Shown piece by piece: positions 9,299 to 17,501 of a DNA stretch of 33,211 nt; position 1 is the first letter of the stretch, and the number at the start of each line of letters is the position of its first letter. The translations under genes and the position numbers were made by a program. Below the pieces are notes generated by a model, which did not search any database, was not told the DNA's origin, and was given only the letters and a program-made list of their open reading frames with translations. Source of the stretch: a bacterium (GTDB taxonomy: Bacteria; Patescibacteriota; Minisyncoccia; UBA6257; JAGOQP01); the NCBI GenBank assembly GCA_021814695.1, contig JAKAHY010000009.1, positions 1 through 33,211 of the forward strand, in the 5' to 3' direction.

Positions 9299-9931
9299 AT
9301 GCAAACATATAAATTAATTTTAAGAGCGATAGTAATTATTATTTTAGTCACCGTTCTGGGATTGGTCTTAATAAGAATTATCGGTCCGGAAGATTATTGG
9401 CTGTGCCGGAACAATCAGTGGGTTAAGCACGGGAATCCTTCCGCGGCTATGCCGTCAAACGGTTGTGGGTCAGACGAATCGGCCGTGTTATGGAAAACTT
9501 ACTCGAATCAAAAGTACCAGTTTGAGATAAAACACCCTGAATCTTGGGCCGAAGAGGAATATGCTTTGACCAAAGTAACATCCGGGAAAATATTTGAGGT
9601 TATCTTGGCTCAACCGGGGGTTGAAGAAAATCCATCCAGACAAGTTTATTGGCAGATAGATGTCTGGAAAAAAGGAACTTCCGATTCTCAAATTGCCAAA
9701 GATTCTGGATTTTCCAGTTTTGATATAAAAAACGTTCAGATTGGAAATCAAACTACTACGCAAACAAGCGCCGGTGGTCCGGACCAAATTCAAGATAAAG
9801 CAAGTGTTGCATATCATCTCTATACAATTCAGGGTAGTGACTATATATATTCACTGCAATCAAAAACTTGCCAAGACGAACAATCGGCTGAATGTATGGG
9901 AATACTCTCGTCATTTCGCATTCTGCCTTAA
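9299..9931 (+). CDS. Membrane-anchored / secreted hypothetical protein (PsbP-like domain possible)
   Basis: N-terminal TM segment; WLCRNNQWVKHGNPSAAMPSNGC and YQFEIKHPESWAEEE patterns. Confidence 0.55.
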   Translation: MQTYKLILRAIVIIILVTVLGLVLIRIIGPEDYWLCRNNQWVKHGNPSAAMPSNGCGSDESAVLWKTYSNQKYQFEIKHPESWAEEEYALTKVTSGKIFEVILAQPGVEENPSRQVYWQIDVWKKGTSDSQIAKDSGFSSFDIKNVQIGNQTTTQTSAGGPDQIQDKASVAYHLYTIQGSDYIYSLQSKTCQDEQSAECMGILSSFRILP

Positions 9932-9940
9932 TTTAAAATT

Positions 9941-10645
9941 ATGCCGCTAATTATAGTTGGACACAGGGGAGCCAGAGGTCTTGCTCCTGAAAATACCATC
10001 AAAGCCTTTGAAATCGGATGCAAGTATTCCGATTATGTAGAGTGCGACATTCATTTGTCGGCCGACGGCCGGCTTGTTGTTATCCATGACGGAACGCTAA
10101 GAGGAACGGCTCATCAACCCGGATATATATCGGATTATTCTTTGGAAGATTTGAAAAAATTCGATTTTGGGCAGGGTGAAAAGATTCCGACGTTAGAGGA
10201 AGTTATCGATGTTGTCGAAAGGAATAAAAAGGGATTAATTATAGAAATAAAAGGATTAACTCAGGAAGAAGCCGATAGCGTGGAACGTAAGTTGGCTGAA
10301 TTTATGAAATCGCGCAGTTTTTCGGTCCCTATATTTGTGTGTTCTTTTTGGCACAAATCTTTGGAGCACTTTAAAAATGTTTTACCCGAAATAAAGACAT
10401 TTATTGCCGTTGATGATTCCGAAACCGCCGGAAAATCTTCGGAATTAATTTATAACTCCAACGCAGATGGAATCGGAATCAAATCCGAGCTTATCTCCAA
10501 AGAGATAGTTGATGATGTCCATAAAAATAAATTTTTTGTCGATGCCTGGACGGTAAACGAAGAGAAAGAATTCAAGCGGTTAAAAGAACTTGGAGTCGAT
10601 TGGATTACTACTGATTATCCGGACAGATTTCGGGGGTCTGAATAA
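9941..10645 (+). CDS. Glycerophosphodiester phosphodiesterase family protein
   Basis: VGHRGARGLAPENTIKAFEIG, ECDIHLSADGRLVVIHDGTLRGTA, IPTLEEVIDVV, DAWTVNEEKEFKRLKELGVDWITTDYPD. Confidence 0.93.
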   Translation: MPLIIVGHRGARGLAPENTIKAFEIGCKYSDYVECDIHLSADGRLVVIHDGTLRGTAHQPGYISDYSLEDLKKFDFGQGEKIPTLEEVIDVVERNKKGLIIEIKGLTQEEADSVERKLAEFMKSRSFSVPIFVCSFWHKSLEHFKNVLPEIKTFIAVDDSETAGKSSELIYNSNADGIGIKSELISKEIVDDVHKNKFFVDAWTVNEEKEFKRLKELGVDWITTDYPDRFRGSE

Positions 10646-10704
10646 TAGTTGTGTGCATAATTTTGAATAACTTGTTATAGTCAATAAAAGTAACCCCAAT
10701 AAAC

Positions 10705-11004
10705 ATGGCATCAATTTTTAAGTATGGGCATGATCCGATAGGCCGCATAGAAGGAGACGGCCACGTATTTGATCAGGCTAGCGAGCCTATGGGAAGGGTC
10801 GAGGACGGTCAGGTGTATGACAACGACGGCGATTATGTCGGTAAAGTTACTCCCGACGGAAGAGTTTATGATTTTTCCGGAGAGCCTATAGGCCTGGTTG
10901 CCGATGATGGCCGCATATTAAACAACGAAAGTGAAGAGCTTGGAGAGTCGGAGTCGCCCCATATGCAGGAAGGGGGAGCCGCATTTTTGCTTCTTTTGAG
11001 GTAA
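10705..11004 (+). CDS. Short-repeat beta protein (4-fold beta-flower-like)
   Basis: Four units of about 18 aa: DPIGRIEGDGHVFDQAS / EPMGRVEDGQVYDNDG / DYVGKVTPDGRVYDFSG / EPIGLVADDGRILNNES. Confidence 0.65.
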   Translation: MASIFKYGHDPIGRIEGDGHVFDQASEPMGRVEDGQVYDNDGDYVGKVTPDGRVYDFSGEPIGLVADDGRILNNESEELGESESPHMQEGGAAFLLLLR

Positions 11005-11022
11005 ATCCGAGATAGTTTTTGT

Positions 11023-11061
11023 TGGCCCCTATTCCGAGAGTTTTGGAGTGGGGGTTTTTGT
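11023..11061 (+). terminator. Probable rho-independent terminator
   Basis: GGCCCCTATTCC...GGAGTGGGGGTTTTT imperfect stem and T-run. Confidence 0.55.
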
Positions 11062-11088
11062 GATATAAGTACTATTGTCAATAAATTT

Positions 11089-12048
11089 ATGTTTTGGGAT
11101 AAACTAAAAAAACCGTTTTTTGCTTTGGCTCCGATGCACGATGTAACCGATGTCGCTTTCAGGGAAGCCGTGGCCCATTTCGGAAAGCCGGATATTCTCT
11201 TTACCGAATTTGTTTCCGTTGACGGCCTTTGCCACGACAAATCCAGAGAAAAAATGAAACGTTATTATCTTCAATTCACCAAATTACAGCGTCCGATTGT
11301 GGCTCAAATTTGGGGCAATAATCCCGATCATTTTTTTGAAGCGGCAAAATACGTTGCGTCGTTGGGTTTTGACGGAATAGATATAAATATGGGATGCCCG
11401 GACAAGAGTGTTATTAAGCAAGGCGGGGGAGCGGCGTTGATTCTTGAGCCTCAAAGAGCCAAAGAAATAATTGAGGCCACAAAAAAAGGTTCGGGAAAAC
11501 TTCCTGTTTCTGTCAAAACAAGGACCGGTTTTGACGATGCGACTATCGATGAATGGATTCCCGAACTTATTTCCGTTCATCCGGTGGCCATTACCGTTCA
11601 CGGCCGTACTAAAAAAGAACTTTCCAGAGTTCCGGCTCATTGGGATTTAATAGGCAGGGCGGCATCAATAGCCGCTGGCAGCGGAGTCTATATTTTGGGG
11701 AATGGAGACGTCTCATCAAAATCAGAGGGGATTAATCTTGCTGAAAAATATAAATTAGACGGAATTATGGTCGGCCGGTCGGTTCTGGGAAATCCCTGGT
11801 TTTTTTCCGACAAAGACGAAGCGGATTACGTTTCCGCAAGAAAACGCATTGAAGCGTTGGGATATCATGCCGAAAAATTTGACGAATATTTTTCTGAAAT
11901 AAAAAGATTTGCCCATTTTAAAAAACATATCAAAGGATATCTTTCGGGTTTTGATGGCGCTAAAGAATTACGCTCCAAGATTATGGAAGCAAAAAATTCA
12001 ACCGATTTGAAAAATTTATTGGATAAATATTCAGGTCGGTACATCTGA
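11089..12048 (+). CDS. tRNA-dihydrouridine synthase
   Basis: FALAPMHDVTDVAFREAVAHFGKPDILFTEFVS, DGIDINMGCPDKSVIKQGGGAALI, VSVKTRTGFD, ITVHGRTKKE, DGIMVGRSVLGNPWFF. Confidence 0.92.
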   Translation: MFWDKLKKPFFALAPMHDVTDVAFREAVAHFGKPDILFTEFVSVDGLCHDKSREKMKRYYLQFTKLQRPIVAQIWGNNPDHFFEAAKYVASLGFDGIDINMGCPDKSVIKQGGGAALILEPQRAKEIIEATKKGSGKLPVSVKTRTGFDDATIDEWIPELISVHPVAITVHGRTKKELSRVPAHWDLIGRAASIAAGSGVYILGNGDVSSKSEGINLAEKYKLDGIMVGRSVLGNPWFFSDKDEADYVSARKRIEALGYHAEKFDEYFSEIKRFAHFKKHIKGYLSGFDGAKELRSKIMEAKNSTDLKNLLDKYSGRYI

Positions 12049-12074
12049 TCGAAAATATTTGCTATAGTCTAATT

Positions 12075-12716
12075 ATGGATTTTGTTTCAGGAATCATAGC
12101 GCTACTTGCCCAGTGGATTGCAGAAATTATCCGCGGGTCGGGGTATCTGGGGATTTTTATATTAATGTCGCTTGAAAGCGCCAATATTCCGATTCCGTCC
12201 GAAATTATAATGCCATTTTCCGGGTTCCTGGCTTCCATGGGGAATTTTAGCCTTTGGGGTGTAATAATAATCGGATCATTGGGAAATTTATTCGGTTCAA
12301 TTCTTTCTTATTTTCTCGCCTCTTATATAGTGAAAAACAGGCATAAAGTCGGAATTTTGAGAATGCTTATATCCGATGATTTTTTGGAGAGAGCCAACGG
12401 ATACTTCAAACGTTACGGAAGCGCCTCGGTATTTTTTTCCCGCGTTCTTCCGGTTATCCGTACGTTCATATCTCTTCCTGCCGGACTTGGAAAAATGAAT
12501 TTTGCCAAATTCTCATTATTTACCCTGGTCGGATCATTTTTCTGGTCTGCGATGCTTGCTTATCTCGGGTGGGTGTTGGGAAATAACTGGGGGATTTTGG
12601 AATCGTATTTCAGAAAATTTGACGTAATTGTTCTGGCCGCTCTTATAGCCGCAGGGACATATTGGTTCATCCACCATTTTAATGTTAAAATTAAGAAAAA
12701 TAGGACCCGGGTATGA
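12075..12716 (+). CDS. DedA family membrane protein
   Basis: LMSLESANIPIPSEIIMPFSGFLASMG, GSLGNLFGSILSYFLA, FFSRVLPVIRTFISLPAGLGKMNFAKF. Confidence 0.92.
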   Translation: MDFVSGIIALLAQWIAEIIRGSGYLGIFILMSLESANIPIPSEIIMPFSGFLASMGNFSLWGVIIIGSLGNLFGSILSYFLASYIVKNRHKVGILRMLISDDFLERANGYFKRYGSASVFFSRVLPVIRTFISLPAGLGKMNFAKFSLFTLVGSFFWSAMLAYLGWVLGNNWGILESYFRKFDVIVLAALIAAGTYWFIHHFNVKIKKNRTRV

Positions 12717-13444
12717 AAAAAAGAATCATAGCATTCAATTGGAAAATGAATCCCTCGGATGCCAAAAGCGCATCGGCTCTTTTTCGTTTTGCCTCAAAGT
12801 ACGCAAAACAGCCGATTATTGTGGCCCCGCCCTTTGTTTATCTTCCGCTCGTTTCGGGTCTTAAGTCAAAACTTCATTCAAAAAATATTTTTTTGGCCGC
12901 TCAAGATGCATTTGTCGGATCGTCGGGCGCTTTTACGGGAGCGATAAGTCCGGCAATGCTTTCCGAGTTCGGAGTTTCTTATGTTATAGTCGGCCATTCG
13001 GAAAGAAGATATGTTTTCGGCGAAAGCGATCAACTGATACATGCAAAAATATCCGGACTTCAAGATTTTGGGATAACCCCGATTCTTTGTGTAGGAGAAA
13101 GAAAAAAAAGTTCATTTGAGGCTTCGTGGAAAATAGTCAAAAATCAACTCGATAAAGACTTAAAACATGCCAAAAAGAATAATTTGATAATAGCTTACGA
13201 GCCGGTCTGGTCTATAGGAGGAAATAAACCCACCGATGCCTCGCACTCCGTTCGTATGATCAGTAAGATAAAATCTTTTCTGCATACTGCATATAGCATA
13301 CGGGTTCCGGTCTTGTATGGGGGCAGCGTGAATTGCAAAAATATCGACAAATTTCTACAATATAATGAGATTGACGGATACTTAGTCGGTTCTGCCAGTC
13401 TGAAAAAGGACCAATTGTCCTGTTTGATTAATAAAGTAATTTAA
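12713..13444 (+). CDS. tpiA: Triosephosphate isomerase
   Basis: FNWKMNP, AAQDAF...GAFTGAISPAMLSEFGVSYVIVGHSERR, AYEPVWSIGGNKPTD, VLYGGSVNCKN; 4-nt overlap with the upstream DedA gene. Confidence 0.95.
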   Translation: MKKRIIAFNWKMNPSDAKSASALFRFASKYAKQPIIVAPPFVYLPLVSGLKSKLHSKNIFLAAQDAFVGSSGAFTGAISPAMLSEFGVSYVIVGHSERRYVFGESDQLIHAKISGLQDFGITPILCVGERKKSSFEASWKIVKNQLDKDLKHAKKNNLIIAYEPVWSIGGNKPTDASHSVRMISKIKSFLHTAYSIRVPVLYGGSVNCKNIDKFLQYNEIDGYLVGSASLKKDQLSCLINKVI

Positions 13445-13451
13445 TTTTTTT

Positions 13452-14219
13452 ATGGAAAAATCAAAAGATTTTCTATACAAGGTTCTTGCGTGTTTTGTCG
13501 GTGTTTTGGCGATAGTTGTTATTTATGTAGTTTTTTTCGGTCCGCTCGGAAACTACACCGGTTCTCTTATGAGCGCCCGCACAATGTCGGTATCGACATC
13601 GGATAAAGTTACGGCTACGCCGGACATTGCCCAATTTTCGTTTTCTGTAGTAACCGAAGGAAAAAATATTTCTCAGATTACCAACGACAATAATGCCAAA
13701 ATAAACCAGGCCATCGGGATGCTTAAAGAAAAAGGAGTCAGCGACCAGGATATTAAAACAACCGAATACAATCTCTATCCCGTTTATACTCAACCGACCA
13801 AAACCTCTACGGGCGATTTCATTCCTGTAATTGCAAAATATTCTTTGACTCAAACCGTATCGGTTAAAATCAGGGACTTTACGAAAATTTCGGATATTTT
13901 AGGATCTCTTCCGGGGATGGGAATAAACAAAATTGGGAGCATTTCTTTTTCGATTGATGATCCCGAAACATATTTGACTCAGGCCAGGGAGAAGGCTTTC
14001 AAAAAGGCTCACGATAAGGCTGTTGCTATGGCACAGCAGAACGGCGTCAGTATCGGTAAAGTTATCGGAATATCCGATTATTCCCAAAGTGCTTACCCCG
14101 TATATCGTGATATGGCTGTGGGTATGGGAGGAGCCGCAACGCCTTCGGCTGCGCCTCAGATTCAGCCCGGTAGCCAGGACGTATCAGTAAACGTTACTGT
14201 AGTTTATGAAATTAAATAA
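13452..14219 (+). CDS. SIMPL (DUF541) domain protein
   Basis: VSTSDKVTATPDIAQFSFSVVTEGKN...NNAKINQAIGMLKEKGVSDQDIKTTEYNLYPVY. Confidence 0.88.
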   Translation: MEKSKDFLYKVLACFVGVLAIVVIYVVFFGPLGNYTGSLMSARTMSVSTSDKVTATPDIAQFSFSVVTEGKNISQITNDNNAKINQAIGMLKEKGVSDQDIKTTEYNLYPVYTQPTKTSTGDFIPVIAKYSLTQTVSVKIRDFTKISDILGSLPGMGINKIGSISFSIDDPETYLTQAREKAFKKAHDKAVAMAQQNGVSIGKVIGISDYSQSAYPVYRDMAVGMGGAATPSAAPQIQPGSQDVSVNVTVVYEIK

Positions 14220-14292
14220 AGGTATAAAAATTGCAGTCGTCATTCTTTTAAGTTTGATGACTATTGTGATGTTGTCGGGATCATTTTTCTGA
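14206..14292 (+). CDS. Possible 28-aa small membrane peptide
   Basis: MKLNKGIKIAVVILLSLMTIVMLSGSFF*, overlapping the 3' end of the SIMPL ORF by 14 nt; below the ORF-track length cutoff. Confidence 0.3.
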   Translation: MKLNKGIKIAVVILLSLMTIVMLSGSFF

Positions 14293-14318
14293 TGATTCGG
14301 CGCAAATAAGAGCACCAT

Positions 14319-14972
14319 ATGTATTCCCAAGTTGAACTTAGGACATCGGACGGGAAAAATCTTTCGGCAAATCTGTTTGAAGTTCAAAACGCCAAAGGGG
14401 GTGTGGTTTTCCTTCATATGATGCCGGCGACAAAAGCTTCCTATACCGACCTGGCTCAAAAATTTCAGGATCTGGGATGGGAAGGAATTGCGGTGGATTT
14501 CAGAGGACACGGAACTTCCGACGGCGGTCCCGAGGGGTATCTTGAATTTGGCGACAAACAACATCAGGAAAAATATCTTGATATTGAGGCTGCGACTGAT
14601 TATCTAAAAAAACATAATATAAGTGAGGATAAAATCTCTATAATCGGAGCATCTATCGGTGCAAATCTGGCGTTAAAATATCTCGCCCTAAATGAAAAAA
14701 TTAAATCCGCAGTCTTACTCTCTCCGGGAATAAATTACAGGGGAGTTACTACGAAAGATTTGGTTACCAAACTCAGTAACGGCAAAAGAATTCTTTTTAT
14801 CGGAAGCGAAGATGATAATTACACCAAAGAATGCATAGACGAATTGTACGGATTGACTCCTGAGGGGGTGGAGAAACAAAAACAAATCTACAAAGATGCC
14901 GGTCATGGCACTACGATGTTCGAGCGTAAGGCCGATTGTGCGGAAATTATAATTAATTTCATTACCAAATAA
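14319..14972 (+). CDS. Alpha/beta hydrolase
   Basis: GGVVFLHMMPATKASYTDLAQKFQDLGWEGIAVDFRGHGTSDG, IIGASIGANLALKYLA, DAGHGTTMF. Confidence 0.85.
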   Translation: MYSQVELRTSDGKNLSANLFEVQNAKGGVVFLHMMPATKASYTDLAQKFQDLGWEGIAVDFRGHGTSDGGPEGYLEFGDKQHQEKYLDIEAATDYLKKHNISEDKISIIGASIGANLALKYLALNEKIKSAVLLSPGINYRGVTTKDLVTKLSNGKRILFIGSEDDNYTKECIDELYGLTPEGVEKQKQIYKDAGHGTTMFERKADCAEIIINFITK

Positions 14973-15589
14973 TGTTATCGAAAAAGGATTATCTTTTAGT
15001 CGCGTTCATCGGTCTGTGCTTTGGTGTTTTTTTGATTCCGGTTCTCAATAATATTCAGATAGGAATTCCATTAAGCGCGTTGGTTATTGCCGGAATCGTA
15101 ATTTCATTCACATTATTTGCCGTGATTGCGTTGTGGGTGTCGGGTATGATTGCAAAAAAGATTCCCGTGATATTGCAAATAGCCAAATTTGCTGCCGTGG
15201 GAGCTTTTAACACCCTTCTTGATGCGGCTATTCTTAACGTTCTTATTTATCTTACCTCCATTGCCACCGGCATAGGATACGTTGGCTTTAAGGGTACGTC
15301 ATTTATAGTTGCAAATATCGCCAGTTATTATTGGAACAGATATTGGACTTTTACAATGTCGGACAAGGCGACTACTAGAGAATTCGGTAAATTTTTCGGA
15401 GTCAGTGTTGTGGGTCTTTTAATTAATATCGGGGTCGCGGCCTTAGTAGTTAATGTTATTGGCGCTCCGATTGGAATTTCTGCCGGCAGATGGGCAAATG
15501 TAGGGCTGTTGTTTGCAACATTAGCCGCTCTTTCATGGAATTTTGTCGGTTATAAGTTTTTTGTGTTTATTTCAAAAAAGAGTGAGTAA
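14972..15589 (+). CDS. GtrA family membrane protein
   Basis: AKFAAVGAFNTLLDAAILNVLIYL, ANIASYYWNRYWTFT, WNFVGYKFFVF; start overlaps upstream stop (TAATG). Confidence 0.88.
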   Translation: MLSKKDYLLVAFIGLCFGVFLIPVLNNIQIGIPLSALVIAGIVISFTLFAVIALWVSGMIAKKIPVILQIAKFAAVGAFNTLLDAAILNVLIYLTSIATGIGYVGFKGTSFIVANIASYYWNRYWTFTMSDKATTREFGKFFGVSVVGLLINIGVAALVVNVIGAPIGISAGRWANVGLLFATLAALSWNFVGYKFFVFISKKSE

Positions 15590-15617
15590 TCAAAAACTGG
15601 TTTTTTGCGGGGTTGAT

Positions 15618-15635
15618 CCCGCACCTTTTTGTTAC
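15618..15635 (+). repeat. Left arm of inverted repeat flanking a GIY-YIG gene
   Basis: CCCGCACCTTTTTGTTAC; matches the reverse complement of 15899-15916 at 17/18 positions. Confidence 0.8.
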
Positions 15636-15648
15636 ACATCGTCAGTAT

Positions 15649-15921
15649 ATGTATTACGTTTATATCCTAAACAATAAATTAGATGATAAGCTGTATATAG
15701 GTTATACAAACAATCTTGCGAGAAGGATTCACCAACATAATTCGGGTAAATCCTTATACACAAAAAGAAGCAAAGTCTGGGCACTTGTTTATTTTGAAGG
15801 CTACGCCTCTCAAGACGACGCCCAATACAGGGAGCAACAGCTTAAGGCCTACGGAAAAGTTTATTCTCAACTTAAGAGGCGAATACGGCGTAGCCTTAGT
15901 AACCAAAAGGTGCGGGGTTGA
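15649..15921 (+). CDS. GIY-YIG domain nuclease-family protein
   Basis: MYYVYILNNKLDDKLYIGYTNNLARRIHQHNSGKSLYTKRSKVWALVYFEGY; ATG 15649 preferred over 15613. Confidence 0.88.
   Translation: MYYVYILNNKLDDKLYIGYTNNLARRIHQHNSGKSLYTKRSKVWALVYFEGYASQDDAQYREQQLKAYGKVYSQLKRRIRRSLSNQKVRG
15899..15916 (-). repeat. Right arm of inverted repeat; encodes the GIY-YIG C-terminus
   Basis: GTAACCAAAAGGTGCGGG. Confidence 0.8.
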
Positions 15922-15945
15922 CAATCGGTTAAAAGCGAGTATAAT
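15918..15945 (+). promoter_or_regulatory. Consensus sigma70-type promoter
   Basis: TTGACA (15918-15923), 16-nt spacer, TATAAT (15940-15945). Confidence 0.8.
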
Positions 15946-15950
15946 TGAGC

Positions 15951-16040
15951 TTGAGTGAGTGATAGGCAGGCCTGGGCGATGATATCGATCTAGGTTTGTC
16001 CCTAATTGTTCCCCCCATCCTGCAAAGGGTGGGGGGTTTT
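15951..16040 (+). ncRNA. Putative small RNA (about 90 nt)
   Basis: Starts just after a consensus promoter and ends at CCCCCCATCC-TGCAAA-GGGTGGGGGG-TTTT; no substantial ORF. Confidence 0.5.
16011..16040 (+). terminator. Strong GC-rich terminator
   Basis: 10-bp stem CCCCCCATCC/GGGTGGGGGG then TTTT. Confidence 0.8.
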
Positions 16041-16069
16041 GGTTAACAATTATCTTGATTATTGTGCGA

Positions 16070-16096
16070 AACCTCCCCAAAGTGGTGGGGGGTTTT
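16070..16096 (+). terminator. Second GC-rich terminator-like hairpin
   Basis: AACCTCCC...GGGGGGTTTT (8 bp with one G-T); shares GGTGGGGGGTTTTGGT with the first. Confidence 0.6.
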
Positions 16097-16113
16097 GGTA
16101 TGCGGCATTATGA

Positions 16114-16141
16114 TTGCAATGTAGAGTGTTTTTTGTATAAT
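16114..16141 (+). promoter_or_regulatory. Promoter
   Basis: TTGCAA (16114-16119), 16-nt spacer, TATAAT (16136-16141). Confidence 0.65.
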
Positions 16142-16145
16142 AATT

Positions 16146-16275
16146 ATGGTAGCGGACGAGCACTCACTCAATAAAAAAACAAGGAGGTCACCGCCGCTAC
16201 CATCGAAAATATCCGGGGAACCAGGAAAATATATCCCCAAAAATGCCGAGCCGCAAAAATAAGGGCTCGGTATTT
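16146..16275 (+). ncRNA. Putative structured RNA, or leaderless mRNA for a 38-aa peptide
   Basis: 10-bp perfect inverted repeat ATGGTAGCGG (16146-16155)/CCGCTACCAT (16194-16203); ends with CCGAGCC...GGCTCGG + T-run. An ORF 16146-16262 reads MVADEHSLNKKTRRSPPLPSKISGEPGKYIPKNAEPQK*. Confidence 0.45.
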
Positions 16276-16279
16276 TTTT
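16244..16279 (+). terminator. Rho-independent terminator
   Basis: GCCGAGCC-GCAAAAATAAG-GGCTCGGT-ATTTTTTT. Confidence 0.8.
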
Positions 16280-16349
16280 ACTATTTTTTGGATAATTGAT
16301 AATATAGGAGTGGTAAAAGAGCGCACTTACCGGTAAGGGTCTTTATTTT

Positions 16350-17252
16350 ATGCAAATTAGAAAAAATGTTTTATTAAAAAATTATAGCGGTTATAAAATC
16401 GGAGGACCGGCTGATTTCTTTTGCGAACCAAAATCAAAAAAAGAACTCTTAACGGCCCTAAAGTTTTCAATTAATAAAAATATTCCAATTTATGTATTGG
16501 GTGGAGGGTTTAACGTTTTGATTTCGGATAGCGGTTTTAGGGGTTTGGTAATAAAGCCAAAAATTAATTCTTTGGTTATTAAGAATAACAATATAATAGT
16601 AGGAGCCGGCGTTGATTTGGGCAGGGCAATACGAGCTTCTTTAAAAAGCGGACTTATCGGACTTGAGGAATTTTCCGGAATTCCCGGAACGATCGGCGGC
16701 GCCTTGTATATGAACATCCATTATTATCAGGCGCTCTTAAGTAATTTTGTAGAATGGATAGAGTGCGTTGACGATAAATTGAATTTATATACCGTTAATG
16801 CCAAAAATAAAAATTGGAAATATGAATTTTCTCAGATCCAAGCAAACAAACTTATCGTCATTCGGGCATGTTTTAAACTAAAGAAGGTCGGTTCCGAAGA
16901 AAAATGGAAAACGATCGGTAAATCCGATGAAATTATCCGAACGCGTTTTTATAAATATCCCAAAGAACCGTCTGCCGGAAGCGTTTTTCAGAACATCGAT
17001 ACCAAAAAGTTCTATGGAGCGCCGGCAATATCAGCAGCTCATTACATTGACCGTCTGGGTATGAAGGGGACAAGAATCGGTGGGGCGGAAATTTCCGGAA
17101 GACACGCAAATATGATTATAAATAGAGGAGGAGCTACTGCCAAAGATGTTATCGCGCTGGCTTCTTTGATCAAAAAGCGAGTAAGGAGTAAATTTGGGAT
17201 AGAATTTAAGCCGGAAGTTCAGTTTGTGGGATTTAAAAAAAATCCTTTTTAA
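16350..17252 (+). CDS. murB: UDP-N-acetylmuramate dehydrogenase
   Basis: YKIGGPADFFCEPKSKKEL, VLGGGFNVLISDSGFRGLVI, GLEEFSGIPGTIGGALYMN, EPSAGSVFQN, GAEISGRHANMIINRGGATAKDV. Confidence 0.95.
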   Translation: MQIRKNVLLKNYSGYKIGGPADFFCEPKSKKELLTALKFSINKNIPIYVLGGGFNVLISDSGFRGLVIKPKINSLVIKNNNIIVGAGVDLGRAIRASLKSGLIGLEEFSGIPGTIGGALYMNIHYYQALLSNFVEWIECVDDKLNLYTVNAKNKNWKYEFSQIQANKLIVIRACFKLKKVGSEEKWKTIGKSDEIIRTRFYKYPKEPSAGSVFQNIDTKKFYGAPAISAAHYIDRLGMKGTRIGGAEISGRHANMIINRGGATAKDVIALASLIKKRVRSKFGIEFKPEVQFVGFKKNPF

Positions 17253-17341
17253 TGAAAATTTAATAACTTTTAATTTTTTAGTCAGTCATTTCAAATTTTA
17301 TTTTTATTTTTTATTTTTTTGGAGTTATCCACTTTTTTTTG

Positions 17342-17369
17342 TTTCATAATAAAATAAATACTCTATAAT
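17342..17369 (+). promoter_or_regulatory. Possible promoter of the Lys-rich micro-ORF
   Basis: TATAAT at 17364-17369 with a weak -35 (TTTCAT, 16-nt spacer). Confidence 0.4.
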
Positions 17370-17445
17370 TAAAGTAGAAGATTAAATCAATATCGTCAGT
17401 TGGGCGGTTGCTAGTCGACAATCGTATGGCTGACTAAAATTAATA

Positions 17446-17490
17446 TTCCTTTTTGCATTTTCGTGGCCACGAAAATGAGAGCAAAAGGAA
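17446..17490 (+). promoter_or_regulatory. Palindromic leader hairpin
   Basis: Perfect 22-bp palindrome CATTTTCGTGG|CCACGAAAATG (17456-17477) inside an outer TTCCTTTTTGC...GCAAAAGGAA stem whose right arm holds the SD-like AAAAGGAA. Confidence 0.7.
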
Positions 17491-17501
17491 CATTTTTATA
17501 A

